64,000 bases of DNA. Origin: Bacteroidales bacterium (GTDB lineage: Bacteria > Bacteroidota > Bacteroidia > Bacteroidales > Lentimicrobiaceae). Below the pieces are notes generated by a model, which was not told the DNA's origin, made no database searches, and saw only the letters and a list, made by a program, of their open reading frames with translations. Below are positions 9,586 through 17,732 of this stretch, piece by piece. Numbering within the stretch: the stretch's first letter is position 1; every line of letters starts with the position of its first letter. Made by a program: the position numbers and the translations under genes. The stretch is taken from contig JADIZB010000009.1 of the NCBI GenBank assembly GCA_016705005.1, positions 184,093 to 248,092 on the forward strand, in the 5' to 3' direction.

Positions 9586-9804
9586 TACTAAGCGTTCTGT
9601 TTAGGTTAAATAACTGATCATGAATAGACTATAACCACATGGTTGTAATCTATCCTGCATTGGTATGATAGAAGGGATAATCATATACTGAAGGAATGTG
9701 CTTTGCAAACCAGTGTATTTTTTTTCCGGATTATCTGAAGCCACAGATTTTTTTTATATTAGCTGAACGAAATACACTGTAATACCACCAAAAACAGGCC
9801 AGTC

Positions 9805-10656
9805 ATGAAAACGATCATCTCGGCAATCGATTTTTCCGATTGTTCCATCAACGCACTTGAACATGCAGTAAGCATAGCAAAGAATTCCGGTTCGGATCTT
9901 CTGATGCTTTGGGTTAACAATCCTTATACGACAAAAACCATATTATCCTCGGATATGTCAGATGATCTGGTTGAAGAAGTTGAACATCAGTTTACCAGGC
10001 TAATCAGTAAATACGGGCCCGAACTTAAGGATTCAAAAATAGATTATATCATCAGGGAAGGCAAAGTCTATAAAGAGGTCGTAAATCAGGCAAGGGAATC
10101 AGAAGCATGGCTGATCGTTGCCGGCACTCATGGATCTTCTGGTTTTGAGGAGCTTTGGATGGGAAGCAATGCCAACAGGATTGTGACTTCAGCACCCTGT
10201 CCGATTATTACAATCCGCTCCGGAATTGAAATCAGCCGAAATCTTGAGAAGATCGTAATGCCCATGGACAGTACTATGGAAACCCGGCAAAAGGTACCAT
10301 TCACCTGCGAACTGGCCCAGGCTTTTGATGCTGAAGTTCATGTCCTGGCTGTTTATACAACAATCGTTGACGATGTAAGGGGAAGGGTATTGAGTTACGC
10401 AAAGCAGGCCGCCAAGTATTTGAAAGAGAATGGTGTTAAACATGTGATCGTTGAAGTTGATGCAGAAAATCTGAGTACTACCACGATTGAGTACGCCAAA
10501 AAGGTAGATGCCAACCTCATTGCAATTATGACTGAACAGGAAAAAACTGCCATCAATCTATGGCTGGGCCCCTATGCCCAGCAAATGGTGCACCATTCAC
10601 CCATTCCCGTCCTAAGTATTCACCCGAAAGAAATTCTGATTTCGATGGGATACTGA
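9805..10656 (+). CDS. Tandem-domain universal stress protein (paralogue)
   Basis: A 283-residue paralogue of the protein at 8299-9150, of equal length and clearly similar along its whole length. The first Usp domain carries GTHGSSGFEELWMGS, again matching G-2x-G-9x-G-S. The second domain ends with MTEQEKTAINLWLGPYAQQM, nearly the same as in the first paralogue, and also lacks the ATP signature. The two genes arose by duplication around the SPOR gene. Its own upstream gap (219 bases) has a T-run and TATATTAG box at 9755-9762 that may be its promoter. A strong hairpin follows at 10707-10750. Confidence 0.92.
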   Translation: MKTIISAIDFSDCSINALEHAVSIAKNSGSDLLMLWVNNPYTTKTILSSDMSDDLVEEVEHQFTRLISKYGPELKDSKIDYIIREGKVYKEVVNQARESEAWLIVAGTHGSSGFEELWMGSNANRIVTSAPCPIITIRSGIEISRNLEKIVMPMDSTMETRQKVPFTCELAQAFDAEVHVLAVYTTIVDDVRGRVLSYAKQAAKYLKENGVKHVIVEVDAENLSTTTIEYAKKVDANLIAIMTEQEKTAINLWLGPYAQQMVHHSPIPVLSIHPKEILISMGY

Positions 10657-10660
10657 AGCA

Positions 10661-10704
10661 AGATAAAAGTATAAAGTATAAAGTCTAAAGCTCAAAGTCT
10701 GAAA
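10661..10704 (+). repeat. Short-period intergenic low-complexity repeat (AAAGTNTAAAG type)
   Basis: Degenerate tandem units of about 7-8 bases (variants of TAAAGTC/TAAAGTA). The same word in the opposite orientation (ACTTTTTACTTTTAAC) is found at 10822-10850, 19886-19921 and 24276-24400. It lies between a stop codon and a terminator and is not coding. Confidence 0.6.
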
Positions 10705-10706
10705 TT

Positions 10707-10750
10707 CAATTAAAATCCCCGGTTGAACGATCAACCGGGGATTTTAATTG
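10707..10750. terminator. Bidirectional hairpin terminator
   Basis: A perfect 20-bp stem (10707-10726 with 10731-10750) around the tetraloop ACGA. The outer part of each arm is A/T-rich and the inner part is CCCCGGTTGA. It lies between the convergent usp and fbaA genes and can serve both. Confidence 0.85.
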
Positions 10751-10847
10751 AACAGAATACAGTAGTGCTTTTCTGTGAAATGGTAAAAAAGTTAAAAACT
10801 TAAACTCAACCAGAATTCCACTTTTTACTTTTAACTTTTTACCTGAC

Positions 10848-11927
10848 TTAGTTCCTGTCGATGTTGTTCAGATCTTCGAAAGCTGTCTTCAAACGGGCAA
10901 TCATCGTTTTCTGAGCTTCGTTCAACCATTTACGCGGATCGTAATATTTTTTATTGGGCTTATCATCCCCTTCAGGATTACCGATCTGCCCCTGAAGATA
11001 ACCTTCATTCTTCTTGTAATAATTCATGATACCTTCCCAGGTAGCCCATTGGGTATCGGTATCGATGTTCATTTTGATGACGCCATAGGATATTGCCTCA
11101 CGAATCTCCTCGCGGCTTGAGCCGGAACCACCGTGAAAAACAAAGTTCACCGGCTTGTCTGCAGTATTAAACTTTTTCTGAATATAATCCTGTGAGTTTT
11201 TCAGGATTACCGGCTGCAGTTTTACATTTCCGGGCTTATAAACTCCGTGAACATTCCCAAAGGATGCTGCAATGGTAAACCGATCACTGATCTTCATCAG
11301 TTCTTCGTAAGCAAAAGCAACGTCGGCAGGTTGGGTGTATAGTTTTGAGCTGTCAACGCCTGAATTGTCAACGCCATCTTCTTCGCCACCTGTAACACCG
11401 AGTTCTATTTCAAGAGTCATACCCAGCTTACTCATGCGGGTCAGATACTTCCTGCAGATTTCAATGTTTTCTTCCATTGATTCTTCCGAAAGGTCAAGCA
11501 TATGAGAACTGAACAAAGGCTTGCCGGTTTCTTTGAAATGTTTTTCACCTGCATCAAGCAGTCCGTCAATCCAGGGTAATAGTTTTTTTGCAGCATGGTC
11601 TGTGTGGACGATTACGGGAACACCATACATTTCAGCCATCATATGAATGTGTTTTGCCCCGGAAACTGCCCCGGCAATGGCTGCCTTTTCAGCATCATTA
11701 CTCAGAAATTTGCCTGCATAGAAATGAGCGCCTCCGTTTGAAAACTGGATGATGACCGGAGAATTAACCTCTTTTGCCGCCTGCATCACTGCATTCACCG
11801 AATCGGTTCCAACAACATTAACAGCAGGGAGGGCAAACGAATTGGCCCTGGCAATACGGAACACTTCCTGAACATCTCCACCGGTAACAACACCGGGTTT
11901 TACCTTATCGAATATTCTTTCTGACAT
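10848..11927 (-). CDS. fbaA: Class II fructose-bisphosphate aldolase
   Basis: A 359-residue zinc-dependent aldolase that interconverts fructose 1,6-bisphosphate with DHAP and glyceraldehyde 3-phosphate (glycolysis/gluconeogenesis). Zinc-binding residues are visible in VIVHTDHAAKK (His-Thr-Asp-His), and further ligands and phosphate contacts in ASFGNVHGVY, FHGGSGSSREE and MNIDTDTQWA. The length matches the long FbaA type (about 358 residues), not the short one. It is a single gene with a -7 box at 11970-11977. Confidence 0.96.
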   Translation of the reverse strand: MSERIFDKVKPGVVTGGDVQEVFRIARANSFALPAVNVVGTDSVNAVMQAAKEVNSPVIIQFSNGGAHFYAGKFLSNDAEKAAIAGAVSGAKHIHMMAEMYGVPVIVHTDHAAKKLLPWIDGLLDAGEKHFKETGKPLFSSHMLDLSEESMEENIEICRKYLTRMSKLGMTLEIELGVTGGEEDGVDNSGVDSSKLYTQPADVAFAYEELMKISDRFTIAASFGNVHGVYKPGNVKLQPVILKNSQDYIQKKFNTADKPVNFVFHGGSGSSREEIREAISYGVIKMNIDTDTQWATWEGIMNYYKKNEGYLQGQIGNPEGDDKPNKKYYDPRKWLNEAQKTMIARLKTAFEDLNNIDRN

Positions 11928-11969
11928 CTTTAATGATTGAATTAAATTGAACTGAATGATTTATCTTCG

Positions 11970-11977
11970 CAAAGGTA
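11970..11977 (-). promoter_or_regulatory. -7 promoter element of fbaA
   Basis: CAAAGGTA here is TACCTTTG on the coding strand, the same octamer as before ruvB. It lies 43 bases before the fbaA start codon. No clear -33 element. Confidence 0.5.
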
Positions 11978-12065
11978 ATCAATTTTGATTTATCGCTGTT
12001 TACAAGGTTTGAGAGTACTGCCACAGATAAGTATTTAAAGGTTTGTTTTTTAGTTAAATAACAAC

Positions 12066-12968
12066 ATGTCATTCCAGTTAAAAATCCGGGATCTGGTTGC
12101 AGATAATTATTCAGGGTCTGCAGCTATTCTTGACAAAATCATCCACAGTATTCAAACCTACATCAATGGAAGGGAAATAGATCACTCATACCTTCGTCTG
12201 AATCTTGATAAGGTTACCGGCCATTTTCCTGATCTGGCAGTGCTTCACCATTTCATGCAACAGTTATATGATTTGCTTGATCAGGCTGTTGCAGAAGATT
12301 GGTCAACAGAAAAGACTGTCAGTAAAATCGGGAAATTTATCAATGAATATAACCTGATCTGGCACGAATGTATTGGTCAGGCTGCTGAAAAAATGGAAAG
12401 GCTGGTTAAATTCAGCAACAAACGCATCCTGCTCCACAGCAACAGTTCAAGTATCCATGTCCTTTTCGAACACCTGGCGACACATCATATCTTTCCGTCG
12501 GTATATCAGACCATGTCGGGCCCCGTTTATGAAGGTAAACTTCAGGCAAGGGCATTGAGTGATTTAGGCTGTAAGGTCCATTTCATCAACGAAGCAGCCA
12601 TTGGGCGGTTTATTCATGAGGTTGATTTTGCGGTGATGGGTGCAGATAATGTTTTTACCGATGGTTTTACGAATAAAATAGGCACTTATCCGATTGCCCT
12701 TGTATGTCGCGAGGCCGGTAAGCCTTTTTATGTAATCTGTGATTCGCGCAAACGTTCTCCGGTCGATTTCAAAAGCAGAATAAATGCGATTTTTGAGCCG
12801 GAAGAGCCTACGGGAGAACTATGGCAAAATCCCCCAAAAGCCATTACTCCGGTCAACTACTACTTTGAATTTACCCCGAAAAACCTGGTGACCGCCTATT
12901 ACTTTGAAGATACCTGGTGGGATTCAGCCAAAGAAGGAAACAATCCTACAGAAAAAACAGAAGATTAA
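12066..12968 (+). CDS. eIF-2B alpha/beta/delta-like protein (ribose-1,5-bisphosphate/MTR-1-P isomerase superfamily)
   Basis: A 300-residue protein. The N-terminal half is helical. The C-terminal half is a Rossmann-like IF-2B domain with ILLHSNSSS, GADNVFTDGFTNKIGTY and CREAGKPFYVICDSRK, the landmarks shared by eIF2B subunits and sugar-phosphate isomerases. The GADN...NKIGTY motif holds the catalytic Asp of the isomerases, so an enzymatic role on a phosphorylated sugar is more likely than a translation role. The substrate is unknown. The polar tail ends next to a duplicated tRNA-linked sequence that starts within 20 bases of the stop. Confidence 0.8.
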   Translation: MSFQLKIRDLVADNYSGSAAILDKIIHSIQTYINGREIDHSYLRLNLDKVTGHFPDLAVLHHFMQQLYDLLDQAVAEDWSTEKTVSKIGKFINEYNLIWHECIGQAAEKMERLVKFSNKRILLHSNSSSIHVLFEHLATHHIFPSVYQTMSGPVYEGKLQARALSDLGCKVHFINEAAIGRFIHEVDFAVMGADNVFTDGFTNKIGTYPIALVCREAGKPFYVICDSRKRSPVDFKSRINAIFEPEEPTGELWQNPPKAITPVNYYFEFTPKNLVTAYYFEDTWWDSAKEGNNPTEKTED

Positions 12969-13112
12969 AATCAGCCGCAGAAAACGATTTCTAACGAAAT
13001 TTGCACTCCCGTTTCCGGCCACATACCCGCCTGACCGACAAAGTACTACTACTATTTTTAATTATTTCAGGCCAGTCGGGCAGGGAATGTCAGATTCCGT
13101 TTCTGAAGATCA
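12964..13112 (+). pseudogene. Broken copy of the tRNA-Arg(CCG) unit, interrupted by a 63-base palindromic insert
   Basis: From about 12967 to 13020 the sequence aligns with 13317-13371, the 3' end of a GIY-YIG gene plus the ACGAAATTTGCACT stretch that precedes the intact tRNA. At 13021-13085 the tRNA's D-arm portion is replaced by an insert bounded by CCTGACCGAC (13030-13039) and GTCGGGCAGG (13075-13084), which pair 9 of 10 bases. From 13086 the tRNA sequence resumes (AATGTCAGATTCCG then TTTCTGAAGATC) through the anticodon arm and is then lost. It cannot form a tRNA. Confidence 0.75.
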
Positions 13113-13124
13113 AAAAATAAGCAT

Positions 13125-13350
13125 ATGTATTATGTTTATGTTTTAAAAAGCTGCTTCAATGGCAGGTTTTACACCGGGATGACCCAAAATTTGGATAACA
13201 GGATCAAAGAGCATAATCCAGGCCGGGTTAAATCCACTAAACCTTATATTCCATGAGAAAAGGTCTGTCATGAAATTCAAAATGACAGACCATCAGCCAG
13301 AAAGCGTGAAAAATATTTAAAATCTGCCGCAGGTAAGCGATTTTTAACGA
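13125..13350 (+). pseudogene. Remnant of a GIY-YIG nuclease (UPF0213/URI-like) gene
   Basis: ATG 13125 opens a 43-residue frame (stop 13254-13256) that reads as the start of a small GIY-YIG nuclease: YYVYVLKSCFNGRFYTGMTQ, then NLDNRIKEHN. The family normally runs to about 80-95 residues. About 50 bases later another frame reads ARKREKYLKSAAGKRFL, the usual end of the same family. The middle (the PxELVY...E region) is missing. The gene is therefore an internally deleted relic. Its tail abuts tRNA-Arg(CCG), and a second copy of the tail lies at 12964-13000. Confidence 0.75.
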
Positions 13351-13369
13351 AATTTGCACTCTCAATTCC

Positions 13370-13443
13370 GGCCCCGTAGTTCAGCTGAATAGAATGTCAG
13401 ATTCCGGTTCTGAAGGTCACAGGTTTGAATCCTGTCGGGGTCA
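13370..13443 (+). tRNA. tRNA-Arg, anticodon CCG
   Basis: A full cloverleaf is readable. The acceptor is GGCCCCG with CGGGGTC (one G-T pair) and the D stem is GTTC/GAAT. The anticodon stem is TCAGA/TCTGA around TTCCGGT (CCG at positions 34-36, reading CGG), and the T stem is ACAGG/CCTGT. CCA is not encoded. The usual G19-C56 tertiary pair is replaced by A19 and T56, a matched change that keeps pairing. A terminator follows at 13451. Confidence 0.93.
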
Positions 13444-13450
13444 CTGATTG

Positions 13451-13480
13451 AAAGCCATCTTTAAGGTGGCTTTTTCTTTT
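13451..13480 (+). terminator. Terminator of tRNA-Arg(CCG)
   Basis: A 10-bp stem (AAAGCCATCT at 13451-13460 with 13464-13473, one G-T pair), loop TTA, followed by a T-rich run to 13480. Confidence 0.85.
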
Positions 13481-13496
13481 ATCAGAGTTCCAATTA

Positions 13497-13532
13497 CTTC
13501 CGGTTCTGAAGATCTGCCCTGCCGGCAGGCAG
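13497..13532 (+). pseudogene. Anticodon-arm fragment of tRNA-Arg(CCG) joined to a GC-rich palindrome
   Basis: TTCCGGTTCTGAAG (13498-13511) is identical to the anticodon arm of the intact tRNA 97 bases upstream. At the point where the T arm should follow, the sequence changes to the palindrome CCTGCCGGCAGG (13518-13529), then GGGTCA, which resembles the tRNA 3' end. The rest of the gap to 13773 holds more imperfect inverted repeats (for example GGGCT...AGCCC near 13594-13610) and no convincing gene. Confidence 0.55.
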
Positions 13533-13773
13533 GGTCAAAGAGTCTGTCCCACCTGAGACGGGATTTAATCTCCAACCTGAGGCAGGCTGTCGGGGCTATC
13601 GCTAAAGCCCGCAATCAGGAGGTTTTTCCTTTTTGAGCCGGCCCGGAACTGTTCGGGCTTGTTACCCATTACTTTCGGCAGGAAAAGACATTATATAACT
13701 ATAACCAACCAGTTCAGGCAGGTTGATTATTTACTATGAAGTATTTATCAGGATTTCAATTTTACCGGGAAAA

Positions 13774-15462
13774 ATGAGAACTCAGACCAAGCTTCTGATC
13801 AGCCTGCTGATTACAGCATTATTGCTTTTCTCAGGATTCCTGATAATCCTTAAAGTTCAGAAACAGCAAAATGCCATTCTGTTGAGTTCAGGTATAGAAC
13901 AGCAAAATTCCATTCTGAAGACTGCGATTGATGCCAAATCAGATCTTGTTTACAGAACTGTCTATGATTATACTTACTGGGATGCCATGATAGAATACAT
14001 GAAAACCTCGGATAGATTATGGGCCAACGATAACCTTTCCACACTCTTTACTTCTTTTCATGTGAATGGTGTCTGGTTGTATACGCTTGAATTTAAACCG
14101 GTATTCCTGGAAGTAAGAGAAGACTCATTGAATATAAAACCATTTGATATACCAAAGGAGATCTTCCCGATCCTTTATAAAAACAAGTACATCAGATTCT
14201 ATTTTTCATCCCCAGAAGGTATTTATGAAATATATGGAGCCACAGTTCATCCATCAGACGATGAGGCCCGGAATACACCACCCAGGGGATATTTTTTCAT
14301 GGGCAAGTTGCTCAATAATTCCTATCTGGGTGAAATGGAAAAACTTACCGGAGGCAACATCACCCTGACACCGGAAAGGACAACCTCCGTGAACGATGAC
14401 AGCAATAGCATCACCACCAGCTATCCGCTAGAGGGTTGGGACAATAATACACTTGGTTGGATTGAACTTACAAGGGAATATGATTCAATCACTGTATTTA
14501 AAAAACTTTCGGGAATATCAACGATTTCGCTGATAGGGCTGGCATTTGTAATCCTCATCAATTTTGTGATTGCCTTCAGCCTGTTGGTAAATATTCCATT
14601 GAAAAGAATTTCTCAGGCATTACTAACAAAGAGCAGTGAAGACAGGCTGAAGCTCAAGACCCTGAAAAGTGAATTTAAAAGAATCGGTTTTTTGATTGAG
14701 AATTATTTTGAGCAACAGGAAGCACTTGAAATAGAAATTGATGTCCGGAAAAAAACAGAAGCCCAGAAAGAAAAACTGATATCAGAGCTGGATGCAGCCA
14801 ACCGTGAACTGAAAGATTTTGCCTATATTGTTTCGCACGACCTCAAAGCTCCATTGAGAGCAATCGGCTCTATATCCCAATGGATACATACTGATTACAG
14901 CGACAAGCTTGATGAAGACGGGAAAATGCAATTGGATCTGTTGTTGAGCCGTGTACACCGGATGCAGAACCTGATCGAAGGTGTGCTTTCCTATTCAAGG
15001 GTTACCCGCGTAAAAGAAGAAAATGAGAAAATTGATCTCAACAAACTCGTAGGTGAAGCCATCGAAATGGTTGCCCCTCCCGACAATTTTGTTATCAGGG
15101 TTGATCAAAACCTGCCGGTTGTTTCGTTTGGTCCTACCCGTCTGCTGCAGGTGTTCGAAAACCTGATCAGCAATGCAGTAAAATACAACGATAAGGAAAC
15201 AGGTGAAATAACCATTCATTGCGTTGATCAGGGAAAGGAATGGGCTTTCTCTGTTTCAGACAATGGACCGGGTATAGAAGAAAAGTACTTCGAAAAGATT
15301 TTTCAGATTTTCCAAACTCTCCGGGCCCGCGACGAATTTGAAAGTACCGGTATAGGTCTTACAATTGTTAAAAAAATAATTGAAACCAATGGCGGGACAA
15401 TCCGTGTACAATCAGCAACCGGCGAAGGAACAACATTTACCTTTACAATACTCAAAAATTAA
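13774..15462 (+). CDS. Membrane-bound sensor histidine kinase with CHASE4 domain
   Basis: A 562-residue kinase. Membrane spans lie near residues 8-28 and 250-272 and enclose an extracytoplasmic domain of CHASE4 type (DYTYWDAMIEYM around residue 67). A linker and coiled coil (about 300-355) lead to a HisKA domain with the phospho-accepting His in FAYIVSHDLKAPLRAI. The ATPase domain shows NLISNAVKYN, DNGPGIEE and GIGLTIVKK. The start is ATG 13774; a frame from 13723 adds 17 residues before the first span. It is followed at 18 bases by a lone receiver and then by a REC-PAS kinase, so the three probably form one phosphorelay. The signal sensed is unknown. Confidence 0.93.
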   Translation: MRTQTKLLISLLITALLLFSGFLIILKVQKQQNAILLSSGIEQQNSILKTAIDAKSDLVYRTVYDYTYWDAMIEYMKTSDRLWANDNLSTLFTSFHVNGVWLYTLEFKPVFLEVREDSLNIKPFDIPKEIFPILYKNKYIRFYFSSPEGIYEIYGATVHPSDDEARNTPPRGYFFMGKLLNNSYLGEMEKLTGGNITLTPERTTSVNDDSNSITTSYPLEGWDNNTLGWIELTREYDSITVFKKLSGISTISLIGLAFVILINFVIAFSLLVNIPLKRISQALLTKSSEDRLKLKTLKSEFKRIGFLIENYFEQQEALEIEIDVRKKTEAQKEKLISELDAANRELKDFAYIVSHDLKAPLRAIGSISQWIHTDYSDKLDEDGKMQLDLLLSRVHRMQNLIEGVLSYSRVTRVKEENEKIDLNKLVGEAIEMVAPPDNFVIRVDQNLPVVSFGPTRLLQVFENLISNAVKYNDKETGEITIHCVDQGKEWAFSVSDNGPGIEEKYFEKIFQIFQTLRARDEFESTGIGLTIVKKIIETNGGTIRVQSATGEGTTFTFTILKN

Positions 15463-15480
15463 TGAAACACTGTCCTGATT

Positions 15481-15894
15481 ATGATAAAGAACAAAACAAT
15501 ACTGCTGGTTGAGGACGATATGATTGATGCGATGACCGTCAAAAGGGCGCTCAAGGAACTGAATGTGATCAATCCGGTGGATACGGTTGAAAACGGTGAA
15601 GAAGCGCTCGAATATCTCCGCAACAGTGATAACGAATTACCGGGAATTATCCTGCTCGACCTGAATATGCCAAGGATGAACGGCATTGAATTCCTCGGAA
15701 TTGCAAAAAAAGATGAGAAACTAAAACACATACCGGTTATTATACTTACCACTTCGCTGGAGGAAATAGACCGGATTGACACTTTTAGCCTGGGGGTTGC
15801 AGGGTACATGGTAAAACCTGTCGATTACAAACAATTTGTTGAAGTGATCAAAGCGATCAAATTGTATTGGTCGCTCAGTGAATTGCCCTGCTGA
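15481..15894 (+). CDS. Single-domain response regulator (CheY/Rcp1-like)
   Basis: A 137-residue receiver with no output domain. It has the acidic pair in LLVEDDMIDAMTVKRAL, the phosphorylated Asp in IILLDLNMPRMNG (about residue 60), Thr/Ser in LTTS and Lys in KPVD. The spacing VEDDxxDxxxxxRAL is typical of receivers paired with phytochrome-like kinases, which resemble the upstream kinase's HisKA type. It most likely takes phosphate from the kinase ending 18 bases upstream and passes it on or acts by protein contact. Confidence 0.93.
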   Translation: MIKNKTILLVEDDMIDAMTVKRALKELNVINPVDTVENGEEALEYLRNSDNELPGIILLDLNMPRMNGIEFLGIAKKDEKLKHIPVIILTTSLEEIDRIDTFSLGVAGYMVKPVDYKQFVEVIKAIKLYWSLSELPC

Positions 15895-15945
15895 AAATAA
15901 ATAAAGGGAAACCCATATTGGGATAAGATTATCGGGAAAAGAAGC

Positions 15946-17430
15946 ATGACAAACGGGATGATTAAACTTCTTTACATCGAAGATGACCTTGTTGACCAGA
16001 TGGCCTTCAAGAGGCTGATCAGGGAGAATAGCCTGCCGTATGAAATGACTCTGGCCAATTCTGTTAAATCAGCTCTTGAAAAATTCAGTGAAGGAACATT
16101 TGATATTGTCATCTCCGACTTTCTGCTTGGTGACGGAACATCATTCGAGTACCTGCCTGAAATGATCAGGACCGGTATACCGGTTATTCTTGTAACCGGA
16201 ACCGGAGATGAAGATGTGGCTGTAAAAGCCATAAAGATGGGGGCCAGTGACTATGTTATCAAGGATGTTGATTTCGGACACCTGAAAATGTTGCCCCTCA
16301 TTGTTGATAGCTCCCTTCATAACAAGCGCTCTGACGAAAAATTAAAGAAACTGAGCATGGCTGTTGAACAGAGCCCGAGTATGCTTCTGATTACAGGCAA
16401 GGAAGGTTTCATTGAATATATAAATCCAAGGGTAACTGAAATTACCGGATATGTGCTTTCTGATTTTAGTGGCACCAATCTCTTCAATCATCATTTAACC
16501 CACAACAGTGAAGATACTGTCAACGACATTTCAGAGACAATAGCGCGCGGGAAAAAATGGCAGGGAAATACCTGTCACGCGAAAAAATCAGGTGAACTTT
16601 TCTGGGAATTGACTACGATTTCGCCAATCTACGATAATGATGGCCACCTTACAGGATTCATCAAGGTTGCAGAAGATATCACCGAGAAAAAGAAAGCCGA
16701 AGAAGCCATTAAAAAGTACTCGGAAGAACTACGTGAGAGCAATGCCAGCAAGGATAAGATGTTTTCAATCATCGCCCATGACCTGCGAACGCCCTTCAAT
16801 GGCCTCCTGGCATTTTCAGATATTCTTTCCAACGATTATGAATCACTTAGTAAGGATGAAGTCCAGGAATATATCGAGGTCATTCGAAGCCTGAGCCGGA
16901 ATACTTTCAATCTGCTTGAAAAATTACTGCAATGGTCGAGGCTGCAGACCGGACGCATGGAATTTAACCCGGTGAACCTTGATTTTCAGGATCAGGTAGA
17001 ACCAATTCTCAACCTTCTTTCAGCCAATGCAAGAGGTAAGTCGATTGAACTCACCGGAAATATTGAAAAAGGGCTTACCATTTCCGGCGATCAGAATATG
17101 ATTCATGCGGTCATCAGGAATCTGACATCCAATGCCATAAAATTCACGCCTGAGAACGGTTCGGTTGAAATCACAGCCCGGTCAATTCCAGGAAATCTGG
17201 CTGAGATCGCGGTTTCTGATACCGGAATCGGCATTGACCCCTGCAATATTAAGAAATTATTCAGGGTGGAGACCCAACACAGCACCAAAGGTACCCGGGG
17301 AGAAACCGGAACCGGGCTTGGACTCATTCTCTGCAAAGAATTTATAGAACGTAATGGAGGTTCTATCAGGGTCGAGAGTGAGCCTGGAAAAGGCAGCCGG
17401 TTTATTTTTACTTTGCCACTTGCAGGATAG
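15946..17430 (+). CDS. REC-PAS hybrid histidine kinase
   Basis: A 494-residue soluble protein. The N-terminal receiver (1-125) has YIEDD, the acceptor Asp in DIVISDFLLGDG and Lys in YVIKD. A PAS/PAC domain (about 135-250; SPSMLLITGKEGFIEYINPR) follows. HisKA carries MFSIIAHDLRTPFNGLL, and the ATPase domain has NLTSNAIKFTPENG, DTGIGID and GTGLGLILCKEF. It is intact and has no membrane span. As the third gene of the signalling operon it may receive phosphate from the CHASE4 kinase through its receiver. No DNA-binding output protein is encoded beside it. Confidence 0.93.
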   Translation: MTNGMIKLLYIEDDLVDQMAFKRLIRENSLPYEMTLANSVKSALEKFSEGTFDIVISDFLLGDGTSFEYLPEMIRTGIPVILVTGTGDEDVAVKAIKMGASDYVIKDVDFGHLKMLPLIVDSSLHNKRSDEKLKKLSMAVEQSPSMLLITGKEGFIEYINPRVTEITGYVLSDFSGTNLFNHHLTHNSEDTVNDISETIARGKKWQGNTCHAKKSGELFWELTTISPIYDNDGHLTGFIKVAEDITEKKKAEEAIKKYSEELRESNASKDKMFSIIAHDLRTPFNGLLAFSDILSNDYESLSKDEVQEYIEVIRSLSRNTFNLLEKLLQWSRLQTGRMEFNPVNLDFQDQVEPILNLLSANARGKSIELTGNIEKGLTISGDQNMIHAVIRNLTSNAIKFTPENGSVEITARSIPGNLAEIAVSDTGIGIDPCNIKKLFRVETQHSTKGTRGETGTGLGLILCKEFIERNGGSIRVESEPGKGSRFIFTLPLAG

Positions 17431-17633
17431 AATAAACCTGAAGGCAATATATTGCCCCACATCATAACTAATTACATTTTGAAAATCAATCTGTATCAGA
17501 ATGTCAGTGCATTCAGAATTTTCACGATAGTCGGGCATCATTTCATTTCCCGGAATATTAACCCAACCTGATTCCATCGCTTATCTATCTGTATATCAAA
17601 CCAACAGTCAGAGAAGTCCTGACTTTTATCATC

Positions 17634-17660
17634 TTTTTGTTAACGGAATGTTAACAAAAA
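17634..17660. promoter_or_regulatory. Palindrome upstream of the carboxylase operon (operator candidate)
   Basis: TTTTTGTTAAC (17634-17644) and GTTAACAAAAA (17650-17660) form an 11-bp perfect inverted repeat around GGAAT, 73 bases before the biotin carboxylase start. The two GTTAAC half-sites are 11 bases apart centre to centre, about one helical turn, which suits a dimeric regulator. It could also be a hairpin. The rest of the gap 17431-17732 shows nothing else recognisable. Confidence 0.4.
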
Positions 17661-17732
17661 CCTCTTTCCTGTGTTTATGAGAAGATTTCCTGTTGTTAAG
17701 GGATAATCCATGCAAGCCACAGTTAGCAAATT

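Noticed and set aside
13448..13636. Small 62-residue protein after tRNA-Arg(CCG)
   Set aside because: It begins in the tRNA terminator and runs through palindromic repeats; no sign of coding selection.
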